Assembly: GCA_013398175.1 (NCBI GenBank)
Contig: VZRZ01000215.1
Coordinates: 1,201,306 to 1,265,305 of the forward strand
Length of the DNA stretch: 64,000 bases
DNA from: Climacteris rufus
Taxonomy: Eukaryota; Chordata; Aves; Passeriformes; Climacteridae
Direction: 5' to 3'
How positions within the stretch are numbered: position 1 is the stretch's first letter; each line of letters begins with the position of its first letter. A model generated the notes under the pieces. It was not told the origin of the DNA. It made no database searches and saw only the letters and a list, made by a program, of their open reading frames with translations. Positions 41,370-52,689 of this stretch are shown here, in pieces. The translations under genes and the position numbers were made by a program.

Positions 41370-44300
41370 TCTGCCACTGGCCATGATTTGGGCGTGTGAT
41401 ATGTCAGCTTTGGAGGCCGTGGTGAACACTGTGGAGCAGCTCCTGTGGGGTGGCTTGGGAGGGATGTGACGTTTCCTTCAGCTTCTTTGTGTTCGTTCAG
41501 TGCAGTAAACATTGAAGTAAGTGCCAAGGGTGAGAGTTCTATTTTATCAATTTGTATCTAGATAGCTTTTTTATCAAATTGCAGTGAATGTTGTAGGGGG
41601 GCCAGAAAGGTTTAAAACTTCTTTTTCAGTTTCACTATCCAAATTGTACAAGGCAGAAGGTATTAAAGAATCGTCAGCTACAACTGCTGTCAGTCTGTGT
41701 CGTGGTTAAATATTATTTCTGTTGAAAAGTCAAAAGACAGGCACCTGTACAGGGAAACTTCAAATGCAGGTATTTGGAATATGAACACCGTTAGGTTGTT
41801 TGGCTTTCAAACAACATTCTTTTCTTGCCTGTCTTTCTAATACTGTTGCTAAGTTTTATTATTGCCAGAAGGATTGGCAAGAATTCCGGCAGACTGGGCA
41901 GATTTCTGCCATAGGCTGATCTCTACATTTCAAAAAGGCTTTGCTGTAAGAGATAAGATATATTTCATGAGGTTTTAAAATTTTGCATTTATGTTCAAGT
42001 TGTCTACAGAAACGCTCTGTATAAAACAATGTTCACTTTGTTCTCTTCCAGAGTATCTGAGGGGCATAAAACCTGTGTGATTTATAGCCTGTGCAACATC
42101 TGTTGACTCTAGAGATGATAAAAACAAATAAATATGCAGTCAATTGCAGGAAGTTATTGATGATATGCCAAGTGAGAGGTGGGAGGAATTAAATATGCAT
42201 TTATTAAAGACAAAAATTATATATATTCTAGAGTACGGAGAGAGTTAACATAGCTGTTACTAAAGAAAATGTAGTTCTGCTTTTGCAGAAGTGTTTTCCT
42301 GAAGGTGTAAGTATGAAGGGGATGAATGGTGGGTGTTGAGAGACCCATAAGGAGAGAGGAATATGAAAGAAGTATTTGCGTCTTATATATATGTAGTAAA
42401 GAAAAAAAGTAGTATTCCCCCTTATCCAGGGGCCAAGATAGCATGATTTTTTTTATTACTTTGATTATATGATGCTGTAGCACTGCTGATGTTTAAGTAT
42501 CTCCTGGCATTTACCATTGTGTGTTAGAAATGACCCATGTTCTCTCATGTGCTATCTGACATTTTTGGATGCACGTTTCAGTGCAAAAATAATGATATAA
42601 ACTCAAAAAAATGTAGGATGTATCTCAACAAAAAGAAAAAACAAAGTGCAAACTAGCTAGTTCAGTGTGGTAATTGTAGACTTGTAGACCTATAAGTCTG
42701 TCCATGTATACCTTTATGCAGGTGTAAAGTCTTCAAAAATGAGGTCATTAACCATTAACATGATGAATTAAAACTGGCAAATGAACCAAAATCTCCCCTG
42801 CCCTCCTGCGAGGGCAGTGATTCAGCAGAGAGTCAGCCATCTTTGCCTTCTCAGCAACTGGTGGGATGTTTGAAAGAAGTTATTTTTGACTAAGATTCCT
42901 GAGACACATCATCATTTTCCTTCATTTTCTTTTATCATTGCATGGTCTATTGCAACATGGGATGGTACTGATGGAAACTGAATCATCACACGTTTACATA
43001 ATGCTCTATATTGAGAAATTCTACTTAGCTATTGAATGATAACATATTAATAATATGTAAAAGCTGCTAAAAAGACTGGTATTTTCAGGCCAACGTAAAT
43101 TTAGGTTATCTTTTACATCCATCTGCTCAGAACTATTTTGCTTGCTTTCATAGCTTTAGTTACACTAACTTAGGCAAACAGAAGACAGTCAAAGTCATAT
43201 AACTCTTTTACATGGGTTATGATGCAGTTGCAATATATTTTCAATGCAATTATCTCTGGTAAATATGAGAATACATTATTTTCATCCTGCTTCATTTTAT
43301 ATACTGATCTTATGCTCCATTTCAAGGAGGACTTCTTATTGTTCACCTGTTGAGATTTTAAGAAATATTTTCCAGGCAGTAAAAATCCTGATTGATTGAA
43401 AACCAAACCTTATTAACCTCTTTGTTTTCCAGTTTTGGATGCTCTCCTGAAATTTGAGCAGAAATGAGCATTACCATTGGCACTGGTAATGAGCAAGCAG
43501 TGCAAAGCTGTGGGCTTAGGTGGGGGTGGGGAGGAACTTGTCAAGGTGGAAAGCTATGATGGCACTAAATTACTCTTACAGATTAATAAGGCAAAACTGT
43601 ATGAACTGATCTGTATTTGTATGCTTTCACTACATTCCTTTCTAATTTTCTGTCTCTTATTTTGGAGCATACTGTTATTCTCAGCTCTTTCAGAGCTTAA
43701 ATTCTTTTCTTCTGTAATGCCCCACTTGGGCTACATCTCTCTCCTGTTCCATATTATACCTTGCTGTCCCCCTTTCTGTTTTCATCCCTTTCACACATGC
43801 TGTACATTTGCTTTGCATCTGTGATGCTATGAAGTCTGTTCAAAACTGAAATAGGACAACTAGATTTTTACTGGCAACATATTTTATTTTTACTTTGCTC
43901 CAAAAAAAGCCCAGAGGAGTATTGACTTGTGGAGGTATTATTGCTGTGTTGCCAGAATAAATTTGATTTTGAAAGTCCATGTATGTCTGAAGAGCAGTTC
44001 CTTATCTGTGAAGTGTCTAAATTAGACTTCAATGGTTTTATTATGGAGAAGTGGGGTTTTTTTCTGTTTATTTTTCATGAAGAACAGTCTTAATTATCAG
44101 AATAAATTGTGGATTTTGTAACTTATATAGATACTGGGTTTGTTTCCATGATTGTAACTTTTGTTTCATGTTACAGACCTGTTATACGTGTAATTTTATG
44201 GCCATTGATGTAAGAAATTTTCTTTTAAACATTTTCTGATTTCTAGGCCATAGTTCAGCATACTCGGGATGAGATTGTTTTCAGCTCCACCCAAATGCTG

Positions 44301-44607
44301 TTGATCAGTGGCATGAATGTTACAGTTTTTTGTGAGTATTTTATCACAGAGAATTTAGAAAAAAAAGTTCACTTTTAGTTACTAAAAGTGTTTGGGTAGC
44401 TCTTGAGGAAGTTTTTCAAATCAACTTGTTTTTAAGAAAATCTTAAGAAGCTTAGGGTTGTTTTTAGGTTTTAGATCCTAATGTTTCACAGTTTATCAAT
44501 TTTAATTACATTAAAATATAATGTATGCATTCCTGCAGGTTAATACCCTCCATGGATAAGGTGTGCAGAACTATAAGTACAGTATTCTCTCCTGATGTGT
44601 AGCTAAA
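41370..44607. other. Intronic DNA, nothing recognised
   Basis: AT-rich, short frames only. I could assign no transposon or RNA gene. Confidence 0.6.
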
Positions 44608-45265
44608 ATTTCCCATTCGGTGGCTTGTGTCTCTTGCCTCTTGTCCTATCCATGTGCACATCTGGGAAAGGTCTGTCTGCCTTTTCCTGATGACCTGTCA
44701 GGTAGCAGAAGAAGCAGTTGCATCTCTTCTTAACCATCTCTTTTCAAGGTTAACAAACTCGGTTCTCTCAGCCTCTCCTCACACTCACATGCTTCAGTCC
44801 CCTTTCTTGGTGGTTCCTTATTGAACTCGTTTGTCAATGTCTCTCTTTTACTGGGAGGCATGGAGTACAGTGGCCTGACAAGTGCCAAATAATAAGAATA
44901 ATCACTTCCTTCGACCTGCTGGGGACACCCAGTCTGGTACACAGCTGACTGTCTCTGCCACAAGGATGTACTGCTGGTTAATATTAAACTTTCTGTCCAC
45001 TGGGTCTGGTTTTGCAAAGCTTCTTTCCAGCCAGCGAGCACCCAACCTGCTTCTTGTGGTCGGGGTCATGCCATACTGGGGCTTCACTTGCTTTTGTTGA
45101 GCTTCATGATGTTTTTGTCTGTTGTTTTCTCAAGGTTGCTGAGGTTCTTCAGAATGGCAGCCCTGCCCTGCAGGGTATTGAGCACTTGCCCCAAATTGCT
45201 GTCACCCAGGTCACTGACAGCGGCGTTGACCAGCCACCAGCTGCATGTGGGATCGCTGCCCTTTG
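44608..45265 (-). mobile_element. CR1 LINE fragment (ORF2 3' region), both ends lost
   Basis: The + strand is antisense to the CR1 reverse-transcriptase C-terminal region. Recognisable blocks in order are ggcttgtgtctcttgcctct and tgtcctatcc, tctcagcctctcctcacac, gtttgtcaatgtctctcttt, ataatcacttccttcgacct then gctgg, gcaaagcttctttccagcca, gttgagcttcatgatg, and aatggcagccctgccctgca. The copy lacks the CR1 3' terminal repeat and the 5' part, and carries frame breaks and indels. It belongs to a subfamily different from the 2730 copy, judging by the ggcttgtgtctcttgcctct block. Confidence 0.92.
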
Positions 45266-46136
45266 AGCTGGGCAGTGCAGGCAGCTGAGGAGACAGTGGG
45301 CAAAACAGCAAGGAGCAGGTTTATAGCAGGTTTAGCAGGTCGTGGTGAAGTGAGGTTGTGAGTCTGTGTGCAGGGCTGAGGGGGAGGCATGGGGGAGATC
45401 TAATGGTGTGTGGGAGGGGGAACCTTAAAGGAGTTCAGCAACTCTTGCTTTAGGCCTAAGTGAGTGTGGGAGTCGTGTGGTATAACTTGTGATTAGACCT
45501 AAGTAGTGTTTGTCTTGGTGTGTTAAGCTATTTTCTGAATCATGGCATTTTCACAGGAATGTCTCCAAAATTTGGTGCTCATTGTTAAGTCAGTGATGAT
45601 GATAAAAATAGATATCAAACTCATTTCCATCAGTTCCAGATCCTGCGTGGCATCTGATTTCCAGCCCAGAGAGCAGTAGGAATTAACTCTTCCATCAAGA
45701 CAACTTAAATGCAGCTTTAATATAATTTAAAAATAGCTAGTCAGTCTTCCTTGCAGCTCCCCATAATTGTTATCAATTCAGGGTGTGATTTTTAAATTTT
45801 TGCATGCAGTCTGATGAGAAGCAGCAGGTTTCCTCTGTAGATAAGATTGGACATAGATGATTGTTAAAGCACTACTAAATATTTTAACATAAACCATATT
45901 CTATTAAAAAAAAAAAGAAACAATCATTTGTAGGAAAACAAGCTGATCCCAAGTGCAGGATGACAACCCGTTCCTTCTTATTCCGACCTGCCTGTACTCT
46001 TAAAACTTTTCCCTTTGTTTTAACATGCTAGAAAATGTTCCATTTTTTTCTTACCTACATGGCCTCTAAATTAGTGTGTTGAATTTTCAGTTTTCTTCTG
46101 AAGTAAATCTTTAATCAGGTGAGATAATGCTCCATT
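45266..46136. other. Intronic DNA between two CR1 copies
   Basis: The left part, about 45270-45430, is G-rich (tgtgggagggggaacc) and may belong to the end of the neighbouring CR1 or to an older element; the rest is AT-rich. No gene seen. Confidence 0.5.
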
Positions 46137-46276
46137 ACTGAAAGTGTTCATGGTCATGTTGAACAGGACTTTGAGCAACATGATGTGGTGGAAGGTGCCC
46201 CTGCCCATGCAGGGGGTTGGACTAGATGATCTTTAAAGGCCCCTTCTGACCCAGACCATTCTATAGTAATATAATG
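46137..46276 (+). mobile_element. CR1 LINE 3' end, sense orientation
   Basis: About 140 bp reads as a sense CR1 3' end: ggactttgagcaacatgatg, gtggaaggtgcccctgccca, cagggggttggactagatga, ttaaaggccccttctgaccc, and a degenerate terminal ATTCTATGA-type repeat (attctatagtaatataatg). It lies about 0.9 kb to the right of the 44608 CR1 copy but in the opposite orientation, so they are separate insertions. Confidence 0.92.
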
Positions 46277-49200
46277 TATGTGACAGGTCTGTTTCACAGT
46301 ACAATATAATTGTCTGTGTTTAAATGAACAGTTCAGGTTTGGCTTTCTTTGACTCATATGCTTTCCACTAGCTTGGTTTTGATACTGGTGATTTGATTTC
46401 TTTAAAATGAAACCAGTCTTGATTGAAATGAAAGACCAAGGAGTGCTTTGCTTTGTGTTTATTTCTCATGGTCCCCTTCACTAGAGACATCTATCAGAAA
46501 CTATACCTGGTTGTCTACTATGTTCTATTTCCTTTTCTGGACTTAAACAGCGAGAGTGTGTCAATGTGCTGTCTGAGAAAACAAACAGAAATACAGCACC
46601 AAGTGGCCCCACTCAGTTTCTGGCTCCAGCAGAGCCATTAAGTTTTCACTCGCTTAATGTTGCTCAAACAGCTAAAAACTGAAATATTATGTATTATGCA
46701 TATAAGTAGTTAATTTTTAAGATGGTAGAAATTGCTTAAATAAAGACCAGATTTCATAGAAACTTAATGGCACTCTAGTGACACAGAGAGATTTTATTCT
46801 TGGTTGTTTCAATGAAGAAATATTTGCGGGAATTTTGCCCTATAGAAAAAGGAAACAAAGATACCAAGAGTTTTGTAACTAACTGTCATTTTAGCAAAAT
46901 AAAATTTTCATCCTCTTTCCTAATGAATTAATAATGCCTGCAGAAAAAAGAGAAAATTAACAATTGAAGATTCAAAATCAGTACTTTTGTAAAGTATAGC
47001 TAAAATATATGACATTGTATATGGCATGTATAGAGCAATTACATTCTTATTTTGAACACTTTACAAGGCACTCTAATCGATGCAGTTTTGATAGGAATAA
47101 ACATCTTTTTCTGAAGAGCTCAAGTTGTATAAGACAGCTGTAAGATATTGTTTAATAGTACCTGTAGTGGAATCCCTTTCACTTGATTTAAAGGTTTAAT
47201 ATAAGCCTTGCTTCAGCAAGTACTTCTGTGCCTGACGCAGAGTGTGGGGCAGTCATTTCAGCCGAAGTGGAGAATCAGTCTGATTGAAACAGAACATGAG
47301 CACATGTTCTTCTGGAAGCATCAGCTTCCAGTTGAGAGATGTGCCTGCTCTTGCTCTTGCTATTCCCCACCTGCACTGTGGATCAATTGCATGGCAAATT
47401 TAAATGTCTACAAGCAGCAGACTGTTGTTCTTTAAGTTAGGGTGTTTGCCAATTCCACCTAGAGTCTAGAGATGTAATGTAACTCCTTAGGTTGCTTTCA
47501 CCAAAGGGTGAACATTGGTTTTCTGCTAAGCTATTGGGATCTCAGGCTCTGTTCTGAGACTGGCTTTGGTTTTAGATTAGCTGAATTGATGAAAACAAAC
47601 AAATTGGCTTATTCAGGCCCAGCAGCATCATGGGTTCTTGGTTTGGATACAAGTGAGGCAGACAGGATGTCCTTCCTTTTCAGTAGCTAGTGCTGTAACT
47701 AACATTTCCTTTGAGACCATGGAAGGTTCCATGCTGGATTAGATTTGTGACCCATTTGAATTAGTAAATCACTTGGAGGTACTTCAGGAGCAGATGGAAA
47801 AATTCAAATGGATTCTCAGCAATTGTAAAAAGAAAATCCAGTTGTTTTGTTTTGTTGGGGTTTTTTGTGTGATGCTATCTAGGGACTAGTGTAGGACCAA
47901 AGGCCAAAATTTTAATAATTCCTTTCAAAACTGAAATTCATTGTCATTAATGAATACTTGTCCTGCTTAGGAAAGATGTTGTGTGTTTTTACAGTCTGTC
48001 CAGTCCCTTCTAATTTTGTGTACCAGAAATAAATACTGCAAATTGCAGTTTAGATTCAGTTTCAAGAACATCATCTATGAATGCACACGTGAATCTTTTA
48101 TACTATTTCTTGGTAAATCATGTAGTCTCTTCTGCATACTTAAATCCCAGCAGAACTGCTGGGTTTCCTTTAGACCTGTTGACTTCTTGGAATTTAAATT
48201 AGTAAAATTTGTGAATTAAATTTGTAATTTTTCATCATTATGGAAAAATAGCAGTATCTTCTTAAAGATATCACCAACATTCTCTGCAACTAAGACTGCA
48301 GAAACAAAATTAAACAAACGACCAGTGCAGGAGAAATAAGCCTCAAACAGGCAAACAAAGGTCTGTGATTTTATCATTCTGTGATTTTATCATTCTGTGA
48401 TTTTATTTAGAATTTCAGGAACAGCTTATTTTGCTGTAATGTTTCCCCCCACCCCTTTCCCCAATCTCTCATGAAACACTTTTTAATTTGTCACTGGATT
48501 CATGCATTTGAGGGCAGTTCTGTGTGTGCAGATCTTAGGTGTTTGCTCCTAGGGAATCCACTTGAGATGTTCCTTCTTTCCCCCTCTTTAGTAATGTGTC
48601 TGAGGTTAGTTCTCAGAGCACAGAAGGGTTTCTCTTTTGACTCAAGTAGCCTTTTGAGTGATGGATCTTAATCACATTGGTTTATTACTGTCTGCTGTTT
48701 TCCTCTTTGTTAGTGCACCTGATTTTTCTCAGTATGCTTCTGTTAATTCTCTAATTTCTAGCAAAAGCTCAACATCAGTTTGGTCTATATAAAGAGCGTA
48801 ATACAGTTTTTGTGGAGCTCATAGGGATGCTAGCTTCATAGTTACCTCTGTTCCAAAAGAAAGTTTTCATTTCTTATCTTGGTTCTGTATTATCACAAAG
48901 AATATTTGAGGTTAAAAAATGAGATCACATGATAGAAAGATTCTAAGTGAGTCACTTAGATTAAGGAAAGCTAACAGTGTTGCTCACAGTACCGTTTTTC
49001 CACCTAATGTACTATCTGCATACTGGATTTGTCTCTGTCTATGAAACTCCTCTTACATAACTACCTGGGAAATACTGGTTTAAAAAATGCATTTTCAAGC
49101 AGTACCCCAGTCAGATTAGAAAAGCTGTTCAGGTTTGGTAAATCAAGATAATTTAAAATTGTAGTGACAAAAATATTTGTTTTATTAGGAAATACAAAGT

Positions 49201-52200
49201 TCTAACCCTTTGGTAGGCTGAAGTAGATTATAAGTGTCACTTATTCCTAGATCTTAGTGTAGATCATAGTGTATTCTTAGATCTTAGTCTTCTGCCTTGG
49301 AATACAATATTTTGTTCAAGAAAAGCATTCAGCAGACAGTCTGTATTTTAAGTCTTTAAAAAGTAATTTCCAGTTGTGCTTTCCAAGCTTAATGGGGTGT
49401 GACAGAAGGGAAGCAATACCAACGCCCTGTGGGAGAGTTAAGGATTTGCTTTTATGTTCATGAACCTATATAAAGAGGTAAAATTATCAGAGGGATGAGA
49501 AGCAGAGGAATGGTTATAGGACTATATCTCCCTTCTGTAATTCCTCTCTGGCTCTGCTGAGCAGAAGTGGCTGGAGCAGCGTGTGGTGCTGCCTTGGTGG
49601 CTGCTCCAGCCCTGACACGTGCTCTTACAAGATCTTTAGGTTCTAATTTGTTTAAAGCACAAATCTCCCCAAAAATCAACAAAATGTTATATATGTGCTT
49701 TTAAAATTTCTTAAGGGAGAGATGTCAGTTATAAATATATACTCACTAAATCTGTTAGGGTTAATACAGTAATAGTTTCACTCCAGAGCTTTACGGTTAA
49801 AGCAGATGGAAAGCTGACACAGTTTAAACTGGGCACCAGTCCCCAGTCTGTGCTGACTGAGGAGTGAGCCATTGCTTTTGCTTAATTCCTGACAAGAAGA
49901 CACGAGTACCTTACAGCCCATGTCCCACTCACCTCTGATCATGACCACAGTGTTATTGACTGACCGTGCATGGCAAGAAATAGAACAATGATCACACAAG
50001 TGCCTGAAGCAAAATCCTACATTTGCTAGTCCCTGGCTTAGTAACTGGTAGTATCTTTGTTGTGTTTCACTTGACAGCGTTTGTTTACTAGGTGAAATTG
50101 ACCAGGTGGAATGTGTGAGTTCCTCTGCAATATTTTAAATAAAACAGATCTTAAATGCACGGGCATTCTGGGTATGATCTGGGTGCTCTTAGGTCAACTG
50201 CCCTCCTGCTCAGTTTCCTCTGTCCAGGATGCTCTGGTGCTGTCCTCTGATGCTGTCCAGGATAGCAACATCATTCTTGAGAGTACACAAGTATAGAGAT
50301 ATGTTGTCTGCTTAGACAACAAAAACTATCAAAAGGTACGTACCCTGCCTGTGTTGCAGTTTCTGCTGTGACATAAGAATGGCAAGAAAGCACTTGCAGG
50401 TGCTTCTGCCATAGACCTGCTGTCCTTATGAAAACCTTTTCTTTTGAAAACTGTAATTGCTAGAGCTTCCTTACTGTTAAAATAGCAACTGGGAGCATCC
50501 ACAGTAGAATGGGTAACCACTGAACCCGCAGAAGGGCCCACTGTTCTGAAGTCCTGCTAAAATGCGTTGTCCTGAGACATTTTGCTAGGATTGCAGAAAA
50601 TTTGGAACAAAGCTGCAGATTTGAACAGTTTAGCAGGAGGTGGCTGCCAGTGTGAGACACAGATGGAGGTATTTAGAGAAGCCAAAGCAGCATGGTCTTT
50701 CTGTTCTTTTCTTAAAACTATCAGAAGAATTAGATTTTTAGCACTTGAAGTGACTTAATTTAGATTTTGAGATAAAACTCAGCAGGAAGAAACTGTATCT
50801 TTTTTAGTTATCTTCTTCAGATTTTTCTGTGGAGTTAGGAGATCAGAACCATATTTTGATTTTGTTTTGTTTAGGCAGCCTGGGCTTGCAGAAGATGACT
50901 TTATGCCATAAGTGGACTATACAGCACTTCCTGTATTTGTGGTATATGTTGATTTTTGGTAATGTTTGCACCTTTTTTAATCTCATGTTGCCAAGAAACT
51001 TCTTCTGAGTTTACTAGGGCAGTAGATTTAATCTGTGATAGTGCTTCATTCATTTTTGTTTTCTTCTGTGCAGGTGAAAGGAAAGGTTCAGAAAACTTAC
51101 CTTCACATTCAAGACACTTGTTCATTGGAACTTGTGGGAGTTAAATATTAGTTTTAGTGGATTCATAGAGCAGATCACCTGTAGAGATGCAGCTTAGTCA
51201 CAGCAAAAAGTTGCAGGGAAGTAATGGTAAGAGTGGCTGCTGTAGCCCCTGGCCAAAGCAGCACTGTAAGCACAGCAGCACACAGGGCTTCATGAACAGC
51301 CTGTGCTGTGCCTTACTAAGCTTTATACAGCATTTTAATAAACTTCTTGTGTTGAATTCTTATATGGGTTTTTCATGTGCAGGTACAGGGATGTTCTCTA
51401 CATAGCTGTGAAATAATTCACTTGGAATTTTGTGTTCAGTTGTGAACATGGGATCACTAAAATTAATCTGAGAATTAGATTAGTTGATTGTGAATAAACA
51501 AAAATAATTGGCTGCTAAAGTGAGAGGTTATTTGGCAAAGATTTAAAAGTTCAGTTAGCTTAGTCAAAATATTTAGGTCTGTGCCTTAATAAATTTACTG
51601 TGAGGACTAAAAGGAAGATAACTTTATTAGGAAGTTGTAGAGAGATGATTGTAAATGGAGATAATGGAACATCATTTTATGAAGGAAGTATCTGATACTG
51701 TGTGAAATGCCTTGGCCATTATTTTGTTGGTTTTATTTAATCTTTCAAAAGAAGCAGTGGAAAACCTGCTTGATTGAGCAAAATGTTGAAAACTGTGTAA
51801 ATGAGAGTAGTCCTGCATTGTTTTGGAGATAAGCCGTAGTGTAAAGGTCTAGGCTACCTTGACATGGGAAATTGTGTTGATTTAAATCCAGAAAGGTAAA
51901 AAAGGAGGAAAAAAAAGCCATTGAGAAAAGTTGAGTTTGAATAGATTTTATTGCTGCAGTTGTCAGTCCAGCCCAGCAATCTGGAGCTACCCTAGTGATG
52001 GAGGCTTCCACAATGGTAATAAATGTTGTGATGATTCTGTGATTAAAAAGGAAAAAATACATTATTTTCTTTGCTTGCCATTCTTTTGTGTTTGTTCCCA
52101 AATGTTCAGAAGTGCAATTTAAATATATGAAGTGTAATTTGAACCTTTTAATATATAATGAATCTTTAATTTCAAATCTTAGAGCAAATTATGCTTATTT

Positions 52201-52558
52201 GGGCATCTGGCTAGAGAAGTTTAATGATTTAGTTAATTCTTTGGGACAAGGATATGACTTCTTGCCCCTTTCTGCCCTGTGATTTTGATTCTGCAGTTCC
52301 TGGAACTCATGTTTTGCACCTCTTCAGTGATCTCTGGGTCTAGAAGTAAATTCATTTTATTCAGTATCCAGGTTTTCTTCAGTAATAATCCTTTGATTTT
52401 CAGTTTTTTGGTATAAGATGTTACTTTGATGTTCTGTATTGTTAAGTGTTGTATACAAAAATGTCCCTTGGAACTGACTGTAATTTGAAAAGTTTTAGCA
52501 TGCTGAAAATGTTCCATTATCCTGTGTCATGCTTATCAATGTTTTGTTGCTTTTATAG
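46277..52558. other. Intronic DNA ending at the COG5 acceptor
   Basis: No coding family or clear transposon. Contains the 16-bp tandem repeat at 48362 and a TATA-like cctatataaag near 49466 without other promoter support. Confidence 0.6.
48362..48408. repeat. Tandem repeat, 16 bp x about 3
   Basis: Two perfect copies of tctgtgattttatcat followed by a third that diverges at its end (tttatttag). Short, recent slippage-type array. Confidence 0.95.
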
Positions 52559-52689
52559 ATTATCTTTCTCAAGGGATAGATCTGTCTGGAATAGAAGTAA
52601 TTGAAAATGACCTGCTTTTTATTGCAAGAGCTCGTCTTGAGGTGGAAAACCAGGCTAAAAGGTTGCTTGAGCAAGGTGTGGAGACTCAG
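52559..52689 (+). CDS. COG5: COG5 internal coding exon (131 bp)
   Basis: COG5 is a lobe B subunit of the conserved oligomeric Golgi complex, a peripheral membrane tether for retrograde vesicles within the Golgi; loss in humans causes a congenital disorder of glycosylation. The exon starts after a tttatag acceptor with two bases that complete a split codon (GAT, Asp, if the previous exon ends in G). It continues with 43 full codons and ends in CAG before a gtaaaa donor. The peptide reads YLSQGIDLSGIEVIEN, then LLFIARARLEVENQAK, then RLLEQGVETQ, which matches vertebrate COG5 at about residues 190-235 of roughly 840. Only the V in GVETQ differs from the human GLETQ as I recall it. No other COG5 exon was recognised in the window, so the flanking introns exceed 52 kb and 11 kb. 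Confidence 0.96.

Larger units (their letters stand above)
1..52558 (+). other. COG5: COG5 intron (3' part), hosting antisense GPR22
   Basis: Everything from the left edge to the acceptor before 52559 reads as one intron of COG5; I searched by eye for the preceding COG5 peptide (the helix around LLRRIIRILNLSKRLQ) and did not find it. The intron holds GPR22 on the other strand, its candidate upstream exon, four CR1 fragments and a large inverted repeat. A short exon could have been missed, so the claim of a single intron is an inference. Confidence 0.75.

Noticed and set aside
44247..44332. Possible exon after tttctag, reading AIVQHTRDEIVF
   Set aside because: The peptide does not match COG5 at any position I know and there is no consensus donor in a sensible frame; likely a chance open stretch.
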